Assembly: GCF_030816725.1 (NCBI RefSeq)
Contig: NZ_JAUSYG010000001.1
Location: 2,418,001 to 2,482,000, forward strand
Length of the DNA stretch: 64,000 nucleotides
Direction: 5' to 3'
Source: Pseudarthrobacter defluvii
GTDB taxonomy: Bacteria; Actinomycetota; Actinomycetes; Actinomycetales; Micrococcaceae
The position numbers and the translations under genes are program-made. Shown here one piece after another: positions 15,023 to 23,694 of this stretch. The notes beneath the pieces were generated by a model that worked only from the letters and a program-made list of their open reading frames with translations, did no database searches and was not told the origin of the DNA. Position 1 is the stretch's first letter; each line of letters opens with the position of its first letter.

Positions 15023-15616
15023 TCACCCCACCGGATCATCCATGAGATCCCCTCGCCTTTCCGCCTCCACCTCTTCTCGGGTCAGGGAAACCCAGTAGGC
15101 AGCCCCGCTTTTATCTCTGAGCAGATTGCTGCCCCATATTTCTTCCCCGCCAATCCGCCTGCATACATCAACCATGCTTTTGACTGGTACGAAGAAAACC
15201 TGTTCGTGGCAGTCTTTCTCGGAGGCCGCGAACACTCCGTCAAACAGGCCGGTACGCTCACATGCATTGATTCCCCAGACATAACTGTGGATGAGCTGAT
15301 TGCAGTACTTCCGCAGAGCCAGTTGGCTCGCCTGTGGAGCATCCAGGTCGTAAAGATCCTCGAGCTCATGACGGTTCCACATGTCTGGCCTCACGCCTCT
15401 CGCCTCGTGTCTCAGAACAGGCACGGTAGCGGCATACGTTTTCCTGGAGACCTTACCGGCTTCTAGCAGCCGCCTAATTGCATAGGCACTCGTCATGATG
15501 TCCCGTTCGACAATGAAGCTGCTTCGTTCGGTCCAGCGCCTCTGCGATGACTTTTGTTCGAGCCGATCTGCAACTCGGAGTAGCTCGTCCCGCCAAGGAA
15601 TAGAGTCAGAAATCAT
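15023..15616 (-). CDS. Hypothetical protein, 197 residues
   Basis: A soluble, mixed helical/beta protein. Segments IVERDIMTSAYAIRRLLEAG, YCNQLIHSYVWGINACE and EQVFFVPVKSMVDVCRRIGG read as a real protein; no family recognised. No signal peptide. Unknown role. Confidence 0.7.
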   Translation of the reverse strand: MISDSIPWRDELLRVADRLEQKSSQRRWTERSSFIVERDIMTSAYAIRRLLEAGKVSRKTYAATVPVLRHEARGVRPDMWNRHELEDLYDLDAPQASQLALRKYCNQLIHSYVWGINACERTGLFDGVFAASEKDCHEQVFFVPVKSMVDVCRRIGGEEIWGSNLLRDKSGAAYWVSLTREEVEAERRGDLMDDPVG

Positions 15617-15661
15617 TCCTGAATTTTATTGGTCAGCGCTTGGGTAGGAACATTTAGCGTC

Positions 15662-15677
15662 TCAGTTCCTAGGAACT
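15662..15677. promoter_or_regulatory. Perfect 16-base palindrome
   Basis: CAGTTCCTAGGAACTG lies about 45 bases upstream of the minus-strand gene starting at 15616, a plausible operator position. No regulator assigned. Confidence 0.3.
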
Positions 15678-15719
15678 GGAACAGCCAGGGCCAGCACTTC
15701 GGAAAATGGCGACACGCCG

Positions 15720-15804
15720 CGACATGTGACTTTCATCGATATGACGTTTTTTGGCACCGCTATTTGGCGCACAGTGCGGCCCGCAAGGGAATCCTTGACC
15801 GCGC
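15720..15804 (+). repeat. Long dispersed repeat, copy 3 (3' half), ending in palindrome copy H
   Basis: Shares CATGTGACTTTC, CGCTATTTGGCGCA and GCCCGCAAGGGAATCCTTGA with copies 1 and 2. The palindrome part is 15779-15804 and has GAATCC at its centre. Confidence 0.6.
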
Positions 15805-15922
15805 ACCAAGAATCAAAGCATGGGGTCCAAGGGAAGTGCATGGCTCATTTCGAAGGGCCGAGCCTTAGCATTGGGCGGATGAAGGTTGCTAAGGTCCATG
15901 GACGCTCAGAGCGGAAACTGCA

Positions 15923-16354
15923 ATGACCGGTGACCGGGACCAGGATGCTTTAAGGCGCCCGCGGCAGGCCCGGCCACGTGACGCTCTTGGACGGCCCCTG
16001 CCGTATGGAAGCGCCGGTGTGGAGCCGGTCTCCGAGGAGCCGCTGCCGCCGGCGGAGACGTTGGTCTCGGCCCGGAACCTGGTGGAAGCGGGCCGGCCCT
16101 TCGCCGCGCATGAGGTACTGGAGGCCCGCTGGAAAGCCGGGCCGGCCCAAGAACGTGACCTTTGGCAAGGTCTCGCCCAGGTCTGCGTCGGGCTCACCCA
16201 CGCTGCCCGGGGGAACAGCGTTGGCGCGCTCCGGCTCTTCGATCGCGGCGCGGCCCGGCTCGAGGAGTACGGTTCCGGTGAAGGGCCAACCTACGGGCTC
16301 GATTTGTCCGCCGTGGTGAGTTGCGCGCGTGATCGGATGGGCACCGGCGGCTGA
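15923..16354 (+). CDS. DUF309 domain protein
   Basis: 143 residues with the DUF309 pattern: PRQARPRDALGRPLPYG, then AGRPFAAHEVLEARWKAGP and ERDLWQGLAQVCVGLTHAAR. The family is a small cytoplasmic helical domain of unknown function, sometimes linked to iron or metal genes by its HE motif (AHEVLE). Its housekeeping look suggests chromosomal origin or a captured gene. No clear ribosome binding site was seen. Confidence 0.85.
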   Translation: MTGDRDQDALRRPRQARPRDALGRPLPYGSAGVEPVSEEPLPPAETLVSARNLVEAGRPFAAHEVLEARWKAGPAQERDLWQGLAQVCVGLTHAARGNSVGALRLFDRGAARLEEYGSGEGPTYGLDLSAVVSCARDRMGTGG

Positions 16355-16629
16355 GCTGGCACCAGCATCCTCGCGGCAGGCGGAGGTACTATCTCCGGAA
16401 GACTGCTGAGAGTTTGCTTGACCCTTGACTTGTCCCATAAGGGGAACGGCGGCAGGCGCTCAGCATCAGGCAGGGGGCCCGCGACGCGACGTCTTCGTAC
16501 TGATGGATCTCGCGGCTGACCTTCGTCAAAGCGGTGCGGTGCGGCGGTGAATGGGAGTGGCCATGGCTCATGGCATGATTCGACCAGGGTTCCCAAAGTA
16601 GGGGACACATATTCGGTCTGGGGAGACGA
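16355..16629. other. Gap without recognised gene
   Basis: Nothing convincing on either strand; the upstream region of the following membrane-protein gene. Confidence 0.4.
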
Positions 16630-17157
16630 ATGCGGGCTTTTCTGGGGTTTCTGCAAATTGCTTGCGGCATCGGCGGGGTAATCGCACTTTTCAATGGGCA
16701 ATGGCTGGCGATGGTCGGTGCATGGACGACGGCATTCGTTATCGGGCTGGTTGGCGTCCGCGCTACAAAGGCAGTGAACGGGATTAGCGACATGGGCCGC
16801 GAGTCAATCGGCTCCGTGCCCCAGACGATCGACCTGATTCGCCGCGGCGCCTACACCCAGGCCGAAGGAGTGTCGCTCGGTGCCGTGAACTCCTTCCGAA
16901 TCGGAGGAGATCGACACTTCCTGCCGATCGCGCTCACCGTGCGGGCCGTAGCCCTTGGCGCGAACGGAAAGTTCGATGCTGCACGGAAGGCCGCCGACGA
17001 AGCGGAGGTGCTGTCACGGAATACCCCCGCACGGATCCCCGGTGGATACGACGAGATCCGTCCGGTGATTCTCGCAGTTCAGCGAGAACTCCGAAGCTCG
17101 ACTCCGAGTTCTGCATGTGTGGTTTCAGTGTTCCTCGCCGCGAACGAAGCTGTGTAA
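16630..17157 (+). CDS. Small membrane protein with soluble C-terminal part
   Basis: 175 residues: two N-terminal transmembrane helices (LGFLQIACGIGGVIALF, WLAMVGAWTTAFVIGLVG), then a soluble helical region (ALTVRAVALGANGKFDAARK) that resembles tetratricopeptide-like helices. Family not recognised. It is followed three bases later by a lipoprotein signal sequence, which suggests an ancestral two-gene operon now broken. Confidence 0.65.
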   Translation: MRAFLGFLQIACGIGGVIALFNGQWLAMVGAWTTAFVIGLVGVRATKAVNGISDMGRESIGSVPQTIDLIRRGAYTQAEGVSLGAVNSFRIGGDRHFLPIALTVRAVALGANGKFDAARKAADEAEVLSRNTPARIPGGYDEIRPVILAVQRELRSSTPSSACVVSVFLAANEAV

Positions 17158-17160
17158 CGG

Positions 17161-17245
17161 ATGCGTCATGCATTTCGCGCCGCCGTGACACTGATCGTTG
17201 CAGGAATGGTGACCGCCATCGCGGCGTGCTCGGGGGTGCCAAGTT
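17161..17245 (+). pseudogene. Truncated lipoprotein gene (signal peptide only)
   Basis: ATG 17161 starts MRHAFRAAVTLIVAGMVTA followed by the lipobox AIAAC. After about 28 residues the protein-like sequence ends and transposon-like DNA begins. Inference: a lipoprotein gene cut by insertion of mobile DNA related to the neighbouring IS. Confidence 0.5.
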
Positions 17246-17458
17246 TTCGGCTCTGTCGCACTTTCGGAGGTGGGCGGGGCGCTGCTCAGCCGAGGAGGAT
17301 GCGGTGGAGCAGGAAAATTCAACCGACGTCTACTCTCCAGGCGGGATGGCTGATTCCCGTATGACCCGCCCGAGAAATTGCCCGGTGAAGGTGCGGCGGT
17401 TTCTGGGGGTCGACGCAACAGATGCGTGATTTCCGGGTCGTTACCCGGTGCTTTGAGG

Positions 17459-18802
17459 CTATCGCAAAGCGGGGGCCTGCCCGGTGTGTTCGGCTTTGAA
17501 TCGTGCTGCCGGGGTGTCGTAGTCGAGGGTCTTCCTTGGCCGTTCATTAAGTTCGCGCATCACGTGCGAGACGTGCTCAACGCTGTGAACGGCCAGGTTG
17601 GTGCCTTTGGGGAAATACTGGCGGGCCAGCCCGTTGAAGTTCTCGTTAGCCCCGCGCTGCCAGGGGCTTGAGCGTTCGGCAAAGTAGACCGGAACCCCGG
17701 TCTTCTTTGTTAGTTCCTCGTGGCTGGCCATTTCCACGCCCTGGTCCCAGGTGAGTGTTCGCTTCAGGTGTGTTGGCAGCTTTGCGAACGCGCTGATGGC
17801 GGCCGCGGTGACGCTCGCAGCGGTGTGATCCAGGGGAAGATTCACGATGATGCCGTACTGGGTTTTCCTTTCCCTGAGTGTCATCATCGCCGAGACTGAC
17901 CCGACGCCGACGATGAGGTCACCCTCCCAGTGGCCAGCCTCTAGACGGGTTTCCGCCTCTGCCGGCCGCTGGCCGATCATGGTCATGTTGCGGATCCGGG
18001 ATCCCTGCCCGATGCGGGTGCGCCAGCGCGTCTTGCGGATCCGACGACCGGTGCGCAGCTTCGTGGCATACCGTTGGTGCAGGCCGTGGTCCTCACGCAG
18101 CAGCAGTGCCCGGTAGATCGTTTCCGGGCACAACCGCATCGTCTGGTCATCGGGGTATGTCTTCTTCATCCACCCGCAGATTTCGTCCGGCGACCAGAAA
18201 CGGTTGAGCTTGCGTTGCACAAGGGTGCGCAGCCGCGTGTTGGCAGCGAGCTTATGCACTTTCGGTCGGGCCCGTTGCAGCCGGGCGTCATGATCGGCGG
18301 TACGGGGCAGGTAGACGCCCTGAGCGTCACGATGACGGTCGAGTTCCCGTTTGATCGTGGAAGCGTGACGGCCCAGTTCCACCGCGATGCGCCGCATCGA
18401 GTGCCCCAGCCGAAGCAGGTCCGCGATCCGCAACCGCTCCCGCGCGTCTAGGTAGCGGCCGGCAGTTACGGCCGGCGCTGTGATGGGCGGGATCTGGAAA
18501 TTGCTGGCTTGACGCAGCTGCGTCCCCGTTCTTCGGTGCATACCGAGAAGTCTGCATGCTTCTGCATTGCTCACCCCGTTGCGCATCAGCTGCCAATACT
18601 TCTGGGCCCGCGCAGCACGGTACTGCTGCGCCTCTGAGAGCACCGCACCGAGCATGTGGTCTGGTCTGCATAACGACCGGAGGAGAAGACAGCGGCGTGC
18701 TGCGCCGCCGTGGCGGCATTTCGCCCGTTCGATAGTCGGGATAATCGGTCGCGTTCGAAGTTCAGGCTGAGACGATCCGTCAGACGCAATTGGTCCTGGC
18801 AC
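17459..18802 (-). CDS. IS30-family transposase, main part
   Basis: 447 codons are open, of which about the last 380 read as protein. A helix-turn-helix region (ERLRIADLLRLGHSMRRIAV, ELGRHASTIKRELDRH) precedes the DDE integrase core: GHWEGDLIVG (first Asp), TWDQGVEMASHEELT (second Asp) and SSPWQRGANENFNGLARQYF (Glu). These match IS30. The first ~70 codons overlap the other frame and are not protein-like. Translation probably requires a frameshift from the upstream frame, or the element is broken. Confidence 0.9.
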   Translation of the reverse strand: MPGPIASDGSSQPELRTRPIIPTIERAKCRHGGAARRCLLLRSLCRPDHMLGAVLSEAQQYRAARAQKYWQLMRNGVSNAEACRLLGMHRRTGTQLRQASNFQIPPITAPAVTAGRYLDARERLRIADLLRLGHSMRRIAVELGRHASTIKRELDRHRDAQGVYLPRTADHDARLQRARPKVHKLAANTRLRTLVQRKLNRFWSPDEICGWMKKTYPDDQTMRLCPETIYRALLLREDHGLHQRYATKLRTGRRIRKTRWRTRIGQGSRIRNMTMIGQRPAEAETRLEAGHWEGDLIVGVGSVSAMMTLRERKTQYGIIVNLPLDHTAASVTAAAISAFAKLPTHLKRTLTWDQGVEMASHEELTKKTGVPVYFAERSSPWQRGANENFNGLARQYFPKGTNLAVHSVEHVSHVMRELNERPRKTLDYDTPAARFKAEHTGQAPALR

Positions 18803-19218
18803 CGCCTAACGGTCACCTTGGACTGACGTAGCTGGTCGAAACGACGGTGCATCCACCGATAAGCGGTCGAACGGCTCACTCCCGCTGCCGTGGCTGCCTC
18901 CCCAAGGCTTTCCCCGCGATCAAACGCCGCCCAAAAGCTGACCTCCTCGTCAATATTCATCCGAAGATGATGGCGGTCTTTGACTTGGCCGACGTCAGCT
19001 TCCCACGCCGCCAGCCGGGACGTGCTGAACCCCAGTTCCGCTGTCGTCTCGCTCGGAGTCTTGCCGTTACGGCGCAGGCGCAAGTACTCCTCACGCAGCC
19101 AGCGGTAGCCGACCTCTTTATCGATGCCAGCATGTCGGGCGGACGCTTTGAGACCGTGCCCGAGCTTGACCGAGGCAAGAAACCGGATGCCTGCTGCTGA
19201 CGAGGAGCTGAGATACAT
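18586..19218 (-). CDS. IS30-family transposase, N-terminal frame
   Basis: 210 codons holding two helix-turn-helix-like repeats (VKLGHGLKASARHAGIDKEV, then GESLGEAATAAGVSRSTAYR). This is the N-terminal extension seen in long actinobacterial IS30 transposases. The protein-like part runs to about SSGRYADQ and continues in the overlapping frame of the main part (LGAVLSEAQQYR). Either programmed frameshifting or an indel near 18660 separates the two. Confidence 0.7.
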   Translation of the reverse strand: MYLSSSSAAGIRFLASVKLGHGLKASARHAGIDKEVGYRWLREEYLRLRRNGKTPSETTAELGFSTSRLAAWEADVGQVKDRHHLRMNIDEEVSFWAAFDRGESLGEAATAAGVSRSTAYRWMHRRFDQLRQSKVTVRRCQDQLRLTDRLSLNFERDRLSRLSNGRNAATAAQHAAVFSSGRYADQTTCSVRCSQRRSSTVLRGPRSIGS

Positions 19219-19379
19219 GTCGGACCACCTTGAAAGAAGGTGTTGCTTCGACCAACAGAATCCGGGGTGCCCTAAACGCTACACGCCAGATGGTCTCAAA
19301 TCTTAGAGTTTCGCGGCAAGCGGCAGACACAGAAACGCGGCCGAACGTGCCACTCTTCACGGTTTGCTTGAGTCAAACG

Positions 19380-19946
19380 CTATCCGGGAGTGTCAGTGTT
19401 TCGCTCTCGGATCATGCGCCGGAGGCTGGTTCGGGCCGCGGTGAGGTCGTCCTGCAGGGCCGCAACCTGGAGCTTTAGTTCAGTATTTGATGCGCGGGTC
19501 TCCGCCAGTTCGCCGGCGAGGCGGTTGAGACGGTCGACCAGAGGGGCAGTGCTGAGGTTGTTTAGTTGGCGGCCGAGCGCCTGCCTGAGCTTTGCCCGCA
19601 GGTCCTCGCGTTCGCGGCGGAGGACGGTGATTTCCTGACGGGCCAGTGCCAGGTCGGTTCGGAGAGACTCGATTCCTGCCGGCTGGCTGGTAGCCGTGTC
19701 GGGCTGACGTTGCTTGGTGATGGCCTCTTGGACCTGTTCTCGTGTGCCGGGCGAGTAGACGAGCCACGTGGAGACGTTGGCCCTGCGTGCGACTTTGACG
19801 AAGGTGATCGGATCGCCGTCTTCGAGCATTGTGTTGAGTTCCCGTGTGACAGCTGCCCGTTTATTGCGGCTTTCTTTCTGCCGGGATTCCAGGAGCACTT
19901 GGGCGGGAGTTCTGGGCGCGGGGTCCCGCGTCGTGTCCGTCGTCAT
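19380..19946 (-). CDS. tnpC: DUF6262 / TnpC-like accessory protein of a Tn554-type element
   Basis: 188 residues. The N-terminal part (ESRNKRAAVTRELNTMLEDG, FVKVARRANVSTWLVYSPG) is a DNA-binding-like segment. The C-terminal half is a long coiled coil ([40 protein letters not shown]). This matches the DUF6262 proteins encoded after two tyrosine recombinases in Tn554-like transposons, where the third protein influences frequency and orientation of insertion. The start overlaps the tnpB stop by four bases (ATGA). Confidence 0.8.
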   Translation of the reverse strand: MTTDTTRDPAPRTPAQVLLESRQKESRNKRAAVTRELNTMLEDGDPITFVKVARRANVSTWLVYSPGTREQVQEAITKQRQPDTATSQPAGIESLRTDLALARQEITVLRREREDLRAKLRQALGRQLNNLSTAPLVDRLNRLAGELAETRASNTELKLQVAALQDDLTAARTSLRRMIRERNTDTPG

Positions 19947-22459
19947 GGGGTGCGTGCCCGGACTTTGACGGTGAGGGGTAGCTGTGTGCGGCTGCCGCTG
20001 CCGGCGCGTAGGCGGCGGAGCAGAATGGCGGCCTGCTCGACCTCCTGTTGCTCCTCGTGCGGAAGGGCGTCCAGGCGATCCTTCATGGCGCTCAGGACGC
20101 GCCGGTAGCTGTCGATCTGGTCATCGAGGTTGCGCAGCACGTAGCTGTCGACGTCCATGGCGGCTGCTGTCTCGCGGTCAGCCTTGAGCGAGCGGATGTG
20201 GTCCTCGATCACGGGCAGGTAGGACGGGTCCGGGCGGTAAAAGCCGCAGCCTGAGCATTGGAACCGGATGGGGCAGCTTCCTCCGCCGGCTTTGACGTTG
20301 GACGGCTCGATGCAGTTGCCGAACGGGGCTGCCACCGAGCGCATTTCATAAGCTGTGCTCGAAGCGGTCGGCGCGGGGTGACCGCGGCGGTCTGTGACGT
20401 GCATGCTCAGGGTCCGGATTGCTTCGCGCTTCCGTTTTTGGTTCACCCGGTAGTAGCCCTGGGTAGTCGAGATACTCCGGTGGTCCATCAGCTCGCACAA
20501 GACATCGACTGGTACCCCGGCGTCGGCGTGACGCTGGGCGTACGAGTGGCGGAATGCGTAGGGATAGACCTTCAACCGGTCGAAGGGGATGCGGTCACCG
20601 CGGGCATCGGTGGCGTCGCTGAGCAGATCCGGTATCGCATCGAGCCAGATTTTCAGCGACCGGGCAAGGCTTGCCGGCCGGAAGTAAGGGTCGATTCGAT
20701 CGGGAGTTCCGGAGGGGAAGAGGTAGCCGTCGCGGGGATCGCCGGTGGTTAGTGTGTCTCTGACTGCCCGCCAGGCGGCGATGGATTCGGCGGTCTCTGA
20801 AGGGATTGGCAGGTGGCGTCGGTTCCGGCCGGCTTTGGTGTTGTCCCAGATCAGTACGGGTCCGTCGGCATCGAACTTAACACAGTCGGTGCGGAGTGCG
20901 CAGACTTCTCGTGGCCGACGTCCGGTGTCACGCAAGACGATGTACAGGGTGCGGATCATGAGGCGCTGATGGTCCTCGGCCATATCGGGGTATTTGGCAT
21001 TGCATTCCAATTGGGCCAGGTTCTGATCGAGCTGGGTGATGACAGCCTCTGGAATGGCTTTGCCGACTTCCTCTCGTGCCGGTGGGTCCAGTTGGAGGCG
21101 ATGGGCCTCGGGGTCCCGCAGGAAGGCGTCGGTGACACCTTCCAACTTGCGGGAGCGGCGGCCGAAGTCGACCAGGGCGAACACTGCTTCGAGTCCGACA
21201 TAGCGGCGGGTGGTGCTGCGCGGTTGCCCGTCAGGGTGGGTCCAGTTCCGGAAGGCCTGGGTGATGGCGTCCAGGTGCTGTGGGCCGAGGTCCTTGATGT
21301 GGTGGCCGCCGTCTGCGGTGGCTTCAAGGGCCCGTGATGCCACCTCGACTGCGTTGAGGAGTTCGAGGATTTTGGTGCTAGTCGTGAAGGTTCGGCATTT
21401 TTCCATCGCGAGGTCCCTCAGCCAGGCTTGGCTGATTGAAGTGAAATCGGCCCTGCCGCCATGGGTTCGGCGGTGCGTGGACCGGGTGCTCCCGCGCAGG
21501 TCGAGGGTCCGGAAGTCCCAGATAAGGCGACGGGTGGGGTCGGCGCCGGTCATCTCCTCGTAGCCGACCTGCAGCCAGTGAATGATGTCGCGCCGGTGGC
21601 TGTCCAGGTCTTTGCTGCTACCGCTGCTAGGGCAGAGCTGGTCGGGGCCCAGACCAACCAGGTGCTCATGACGCTTAATGTCCCTGATCAGCCTCCGGAG
21701 CATTTTCGGCACGATTCGGCCGCCTGACCTGTCGCGGCATTGGAGGGCATATAGCAGCTCCGCGCGGACGAGAGGCTCTAGCGGGAGCATCGAGAACTGA
21801 CCAGCGGTTAGGTGTGGGTGGGCCGTGGCCGCCCACTCCGGGGCGGATGTTTCGTGTCCTTCTCGCCGGTAGAGCCCGTGGTGATAGCGGCACAGCCCAT
21901 CGCCCAGATCCGGCTGCTGATCGCACAGGGGCACCGAGCACCTGCGATGATCGGCAGGGTATGGTTCCTGCCCCGCGGAAAGCCAGGCCTCGAGGCTAAG
22001 AGAACTGTCCCGGGCCTGATGTAGGCGCAACAGGCTGTAGTGGCTGCGGCATAGACCTCGACAGATCGCCCGCCGTGCACATGAAACTGCACCGCGTCTG
22101 ACCAGGCATCCGTAGGCTTCTGTCCCTGGGCGGATCTTCTTACGCGCCGGCGAATACTCTGCCGTGAAGACTTCCATTGCCAGACCTGAGCCCCGCCAGG
22201 CCTTCCAACACACGGTGCAAAGAGTTTCTTCTTCGAGCTTCGTTCCGCATTGTTGGACGGCGCAGCGGGTGACCGTGCTGCCTTCGCGTTCCGGGTCACC
22301 GCCGAAGAACCAGTTGTCCCCGTCCCATTCTTCAAGCCGCCAAGTGGGGTCTATTCGCTCTTCCAGCCATCGCAGCCACGTTTCGTGGTCAAGGACCGGT
22401 GGAAGCCGGGGTGGGGAGGGCTCGTTGATTGCAGACCTGGTGATGGTTGATTCGCTCAC
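19943..22459 (-). CDS. tnpB: Tyrosine recombinase, TnpB-like, of a Tn554-type element
   Basis: 838 residues, unusually long. The N-terminal third has zinc-finger-like cysteine clusters (CAVQQCGTKL..CTVCWKAW; CARRAICRGLCRSH; CSVPLCDQ..GLCRYHH). The integrase core has Arg in DTGRRPREVCALR, HxxR in AFRHSYAQRH, and the nucleophile Tyr in TTQGYYRVN (about residue 670). A Cys-rich stretch (CPIRFQCSGCGFYRP) and a coiled coil follow. It starts in an ATGA overlap with the upstream tnpA. Such proteins act with TnpA in conservative site-specific transposition. Confidence 0.85.
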   Translation of the reverse strand: MSESTITRSAINEPSPPRLPPVLDHETWLRWLEERIDPTWRLEEWDGDNWFFGGDPEREGSTVTRCAVQQCGTKLEEETLCTVCWKAWRGSGLAMEVFTAEYSPARKKIRPGTEAYGCLVRRGAVSCARRAICRGLCRSHYSLLRLHQARDSSLSLEAWLSAGQEPYPADHRRCSVPLCDQQPDLGDGLCRYHHGLYRREGHETSAPEWAATAHPHLTAGQFSMLPLEPLVRAELLYALQCRDRSGGRIVPKMLRRLIRDIKRHEHLVGLGPDQLCPSSGSSKDLDSHRRDIIHWLQVGYEEMTGADPTRRLIWDFRTLDLRGSTRSTHRRTHGGRADFTSISQAWLRDLAMEKCRTFTTSTKILELLNAVEVASRALEATADGGHHIKDLGPQHLDAITQAFRNWTHPDGQPRSTTRRYVGLEAVFALVDFGRRSRKLEGVTDAFLRDPEAHRLQLDPPAREEVGKAIPEAVITQLDQNLAQLECNAKYPDMAEDHQRLMIRTLYIVLRDTGRRPREVCALRTDCVKFDADGPVLIWDNTKAGRNRRHLPIPSETAESIAAWRAVRDTLTTGDPRDGYLFPSGTPDRIDPYFRPASLARSLKIWLDAIPDLLSDATDARGDRIPFDRLKVYPYAFRHSYAQRHADAGVPVDVLCELMDHRSISTTQGYYRVNQKRKREAIRTLSMHVTDRRGHPAPTASSTAYEMRSVAAPFGNCIEPSNVKAGGGSCPIRFQCSGCGFYRPDPSYLPVIEDHIRSLKADRETAAAMDVDSYVLRNLDDQIDSYRRVLSAMKDRLDALPHEEQQEVEQAAILLRRLRAGSGSRTQLPLTVKVRARTP

Positions 22460-23649
22460 CGTGAAGTGTCCCTCCTAGCGCTGGCAGTAGTCTCGACGGC
22501 TTCCCGCATCCGTTTTTTCGACGCATGGATATAGCGCTCAGTTGACGTGAAGGAAACGTGGCCCAGCAGTGCCTGCACGACGTCGGGGTCGACTCCGGCT
22601 TCGATCCATCTCGTCGCGGCAGTGTGTCGCAACATGTGTGGTCGAACAGTGAAGCCGCAGTCACGCGCCAAACGGTCGACCATCTCCTTGGCATTGGAGT
22701 AGCTCATGGACCTTCCGCGCGGTTCCCGGAACAAGTTCACGAAAACGGCATCATTGTCGACCCCGGGGCCGAAGCGGTCCCGCTCAAACTGGTAGTCGGA
22801 GTACGCCTCCACGAGCCGTTCGGTGACTGGGATCGTCCGCGGATAGCGTGACTTGGCGAGTGCACTATTCTCATTGATCCGTCTGATCACGTGCAGATGC
22901 GGCCCCGGGATCCCGCAGCCCAGTGCTTCCGAGCGTGCCAGGAAATGCACATCTGAACGCCTCAGCCCGAGCGCCTCGCCGATCCGCATCCCTGTAGCCA
23001 ACAGGGCGGTGACCAGGAAACGGTCGCGAGCGTTCGACGCAGCCGCCACCACGGCCGCCATCTCGTCCTCCATAAGCAACTGCGGCTCGGCCGTGCCCTC
23101 GCGAAACTTTAGCGTTCGTTCCTGAACCGTGCGGAACTGATCCCGCTCTCCGGTATCGAACCCGGGAGGGACGAAGTGCAGGTACTTCGGTTGTGACAGC
23201 ATGCCCGGCACACGGACTGCAACCCACCCGAGCCTCGCGCCGAATTTGAGGAACTCACTGGTAGTGGTCACGATCGCGTTCGCTGTGCCCTTTGACCTCA
23301 GCCGCCCTGGACCTGCAGCGCCCGGCCGTTGAACAGGCTCAGTCACCAGCCAGCGAAGAAAGGCGTGCAGCTGTGCGAACTCCGGGTCATGCCAGTCGAC
23401 CCCGGCCAGCTCGCAGTAGTTCAGAAAGAGCGCTACCCGGCCTGCATAAACTCGTTCCGTGTTTGGCGAGCGGTCCGCAGCCCGTAGTGAAGCCAGGTAC
23501 GAGCAGGCCTCTACGTGCAAGTTCCAGTCAGCGTCGATGATGACCCATGCCGTTTCCTCAGGGGACGCCACGGCCCGTTCGGCTCGGAACCGGCCAATCA
23601 AAGAAGCTTGAGCAACGTCGCTCACACCCCGAGGATAAAAGGAAGGCAC
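22456..23649 (-). CDS. tnpA: Tyrosine recombinase, TnpA-like, of a Tn554-type element
   Basis: 397 residues. The SAM-like N-terminal DNA-binding domain spans ~45-150. The catalytic domain has Arg222 (MRIGEALGLR), His338 and Arg341 (HMLRHT), His364 (LLGHVS) and Tyr373 (STERYIHAS). All five catalytic positions are present. First gene of the three-gene tnpABC operon, each overlapping the next by four bases. The start could be GTG 23649 or a GTG nine codons later (VSDVAQA). The element appears to have landed in or next to an SRAP-type gene. Confidence 0.9.
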   Translation of the reverse strand: MPSFYPRGVSDVAQASLIGRFRAERAVASPEETAWVIIDADWNLHVEACSYLASLRAADRSPNTERVYAGRVALFLNYCELAGVDWHDPEFAQLHAFLRWLVTEPVQRPGAAGPGRLRSKGTANAIVTTTSEFLKFGARLGWVAVRVPGMLSQPKYLHFVPPGFDTGERDQFRTVQERTLKFREGTAEPQLLMEDEMAAVVAAASNARDRFLVTALLATGMRIGEALGLRRSDVHFLARSEALGCGIPGPHLHVIRRINENSALAKSRYPRTIPVTERLVEAYSDYQFERDRFGPGVDNDAVFVNLFREPRGRSMSYSNAKEMVDRLARDCGFTVRPHMLRHTAATRWIEAGVDPDVVQALLGHVSFTSTERYIHASKKRMREAVETTASARRDTSR

Positions 23650-23694
23650 GGCCCTTTTGGGGCGCCACGCCCATGTGTCTCACCCTCTGGCTAC

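Larger units (their letters stand above)
17398..19263 (-). mobile_element. IS30-family insertion sequence
   Basis: The ends pair as imperfect inverted repeats: left GGTTTCTGGGGGTCGACGCA at 17398, and right (read on the minus strand) GGATTCTGTTGGTCGAAGCA from 19263. About 18 of 23 bases agree. Between them lie two overlapping frames of an IS30-type transposase. GGTC-A-GCAAC within the repeat resembles the IS30 terminal sequence. No clean short target duplication was seen, although GGGGTGCC occurs both at 17233 and right after 19263. Confidence 0.75.

Noticed and set aside
7731..15804. Integron attC sites
   Set aside because: The palindromes lack the RYYYAAC/GTTRRRY core pairs and no integron integrase gene is in the window, so the cassette idea is kept but not called an integron.
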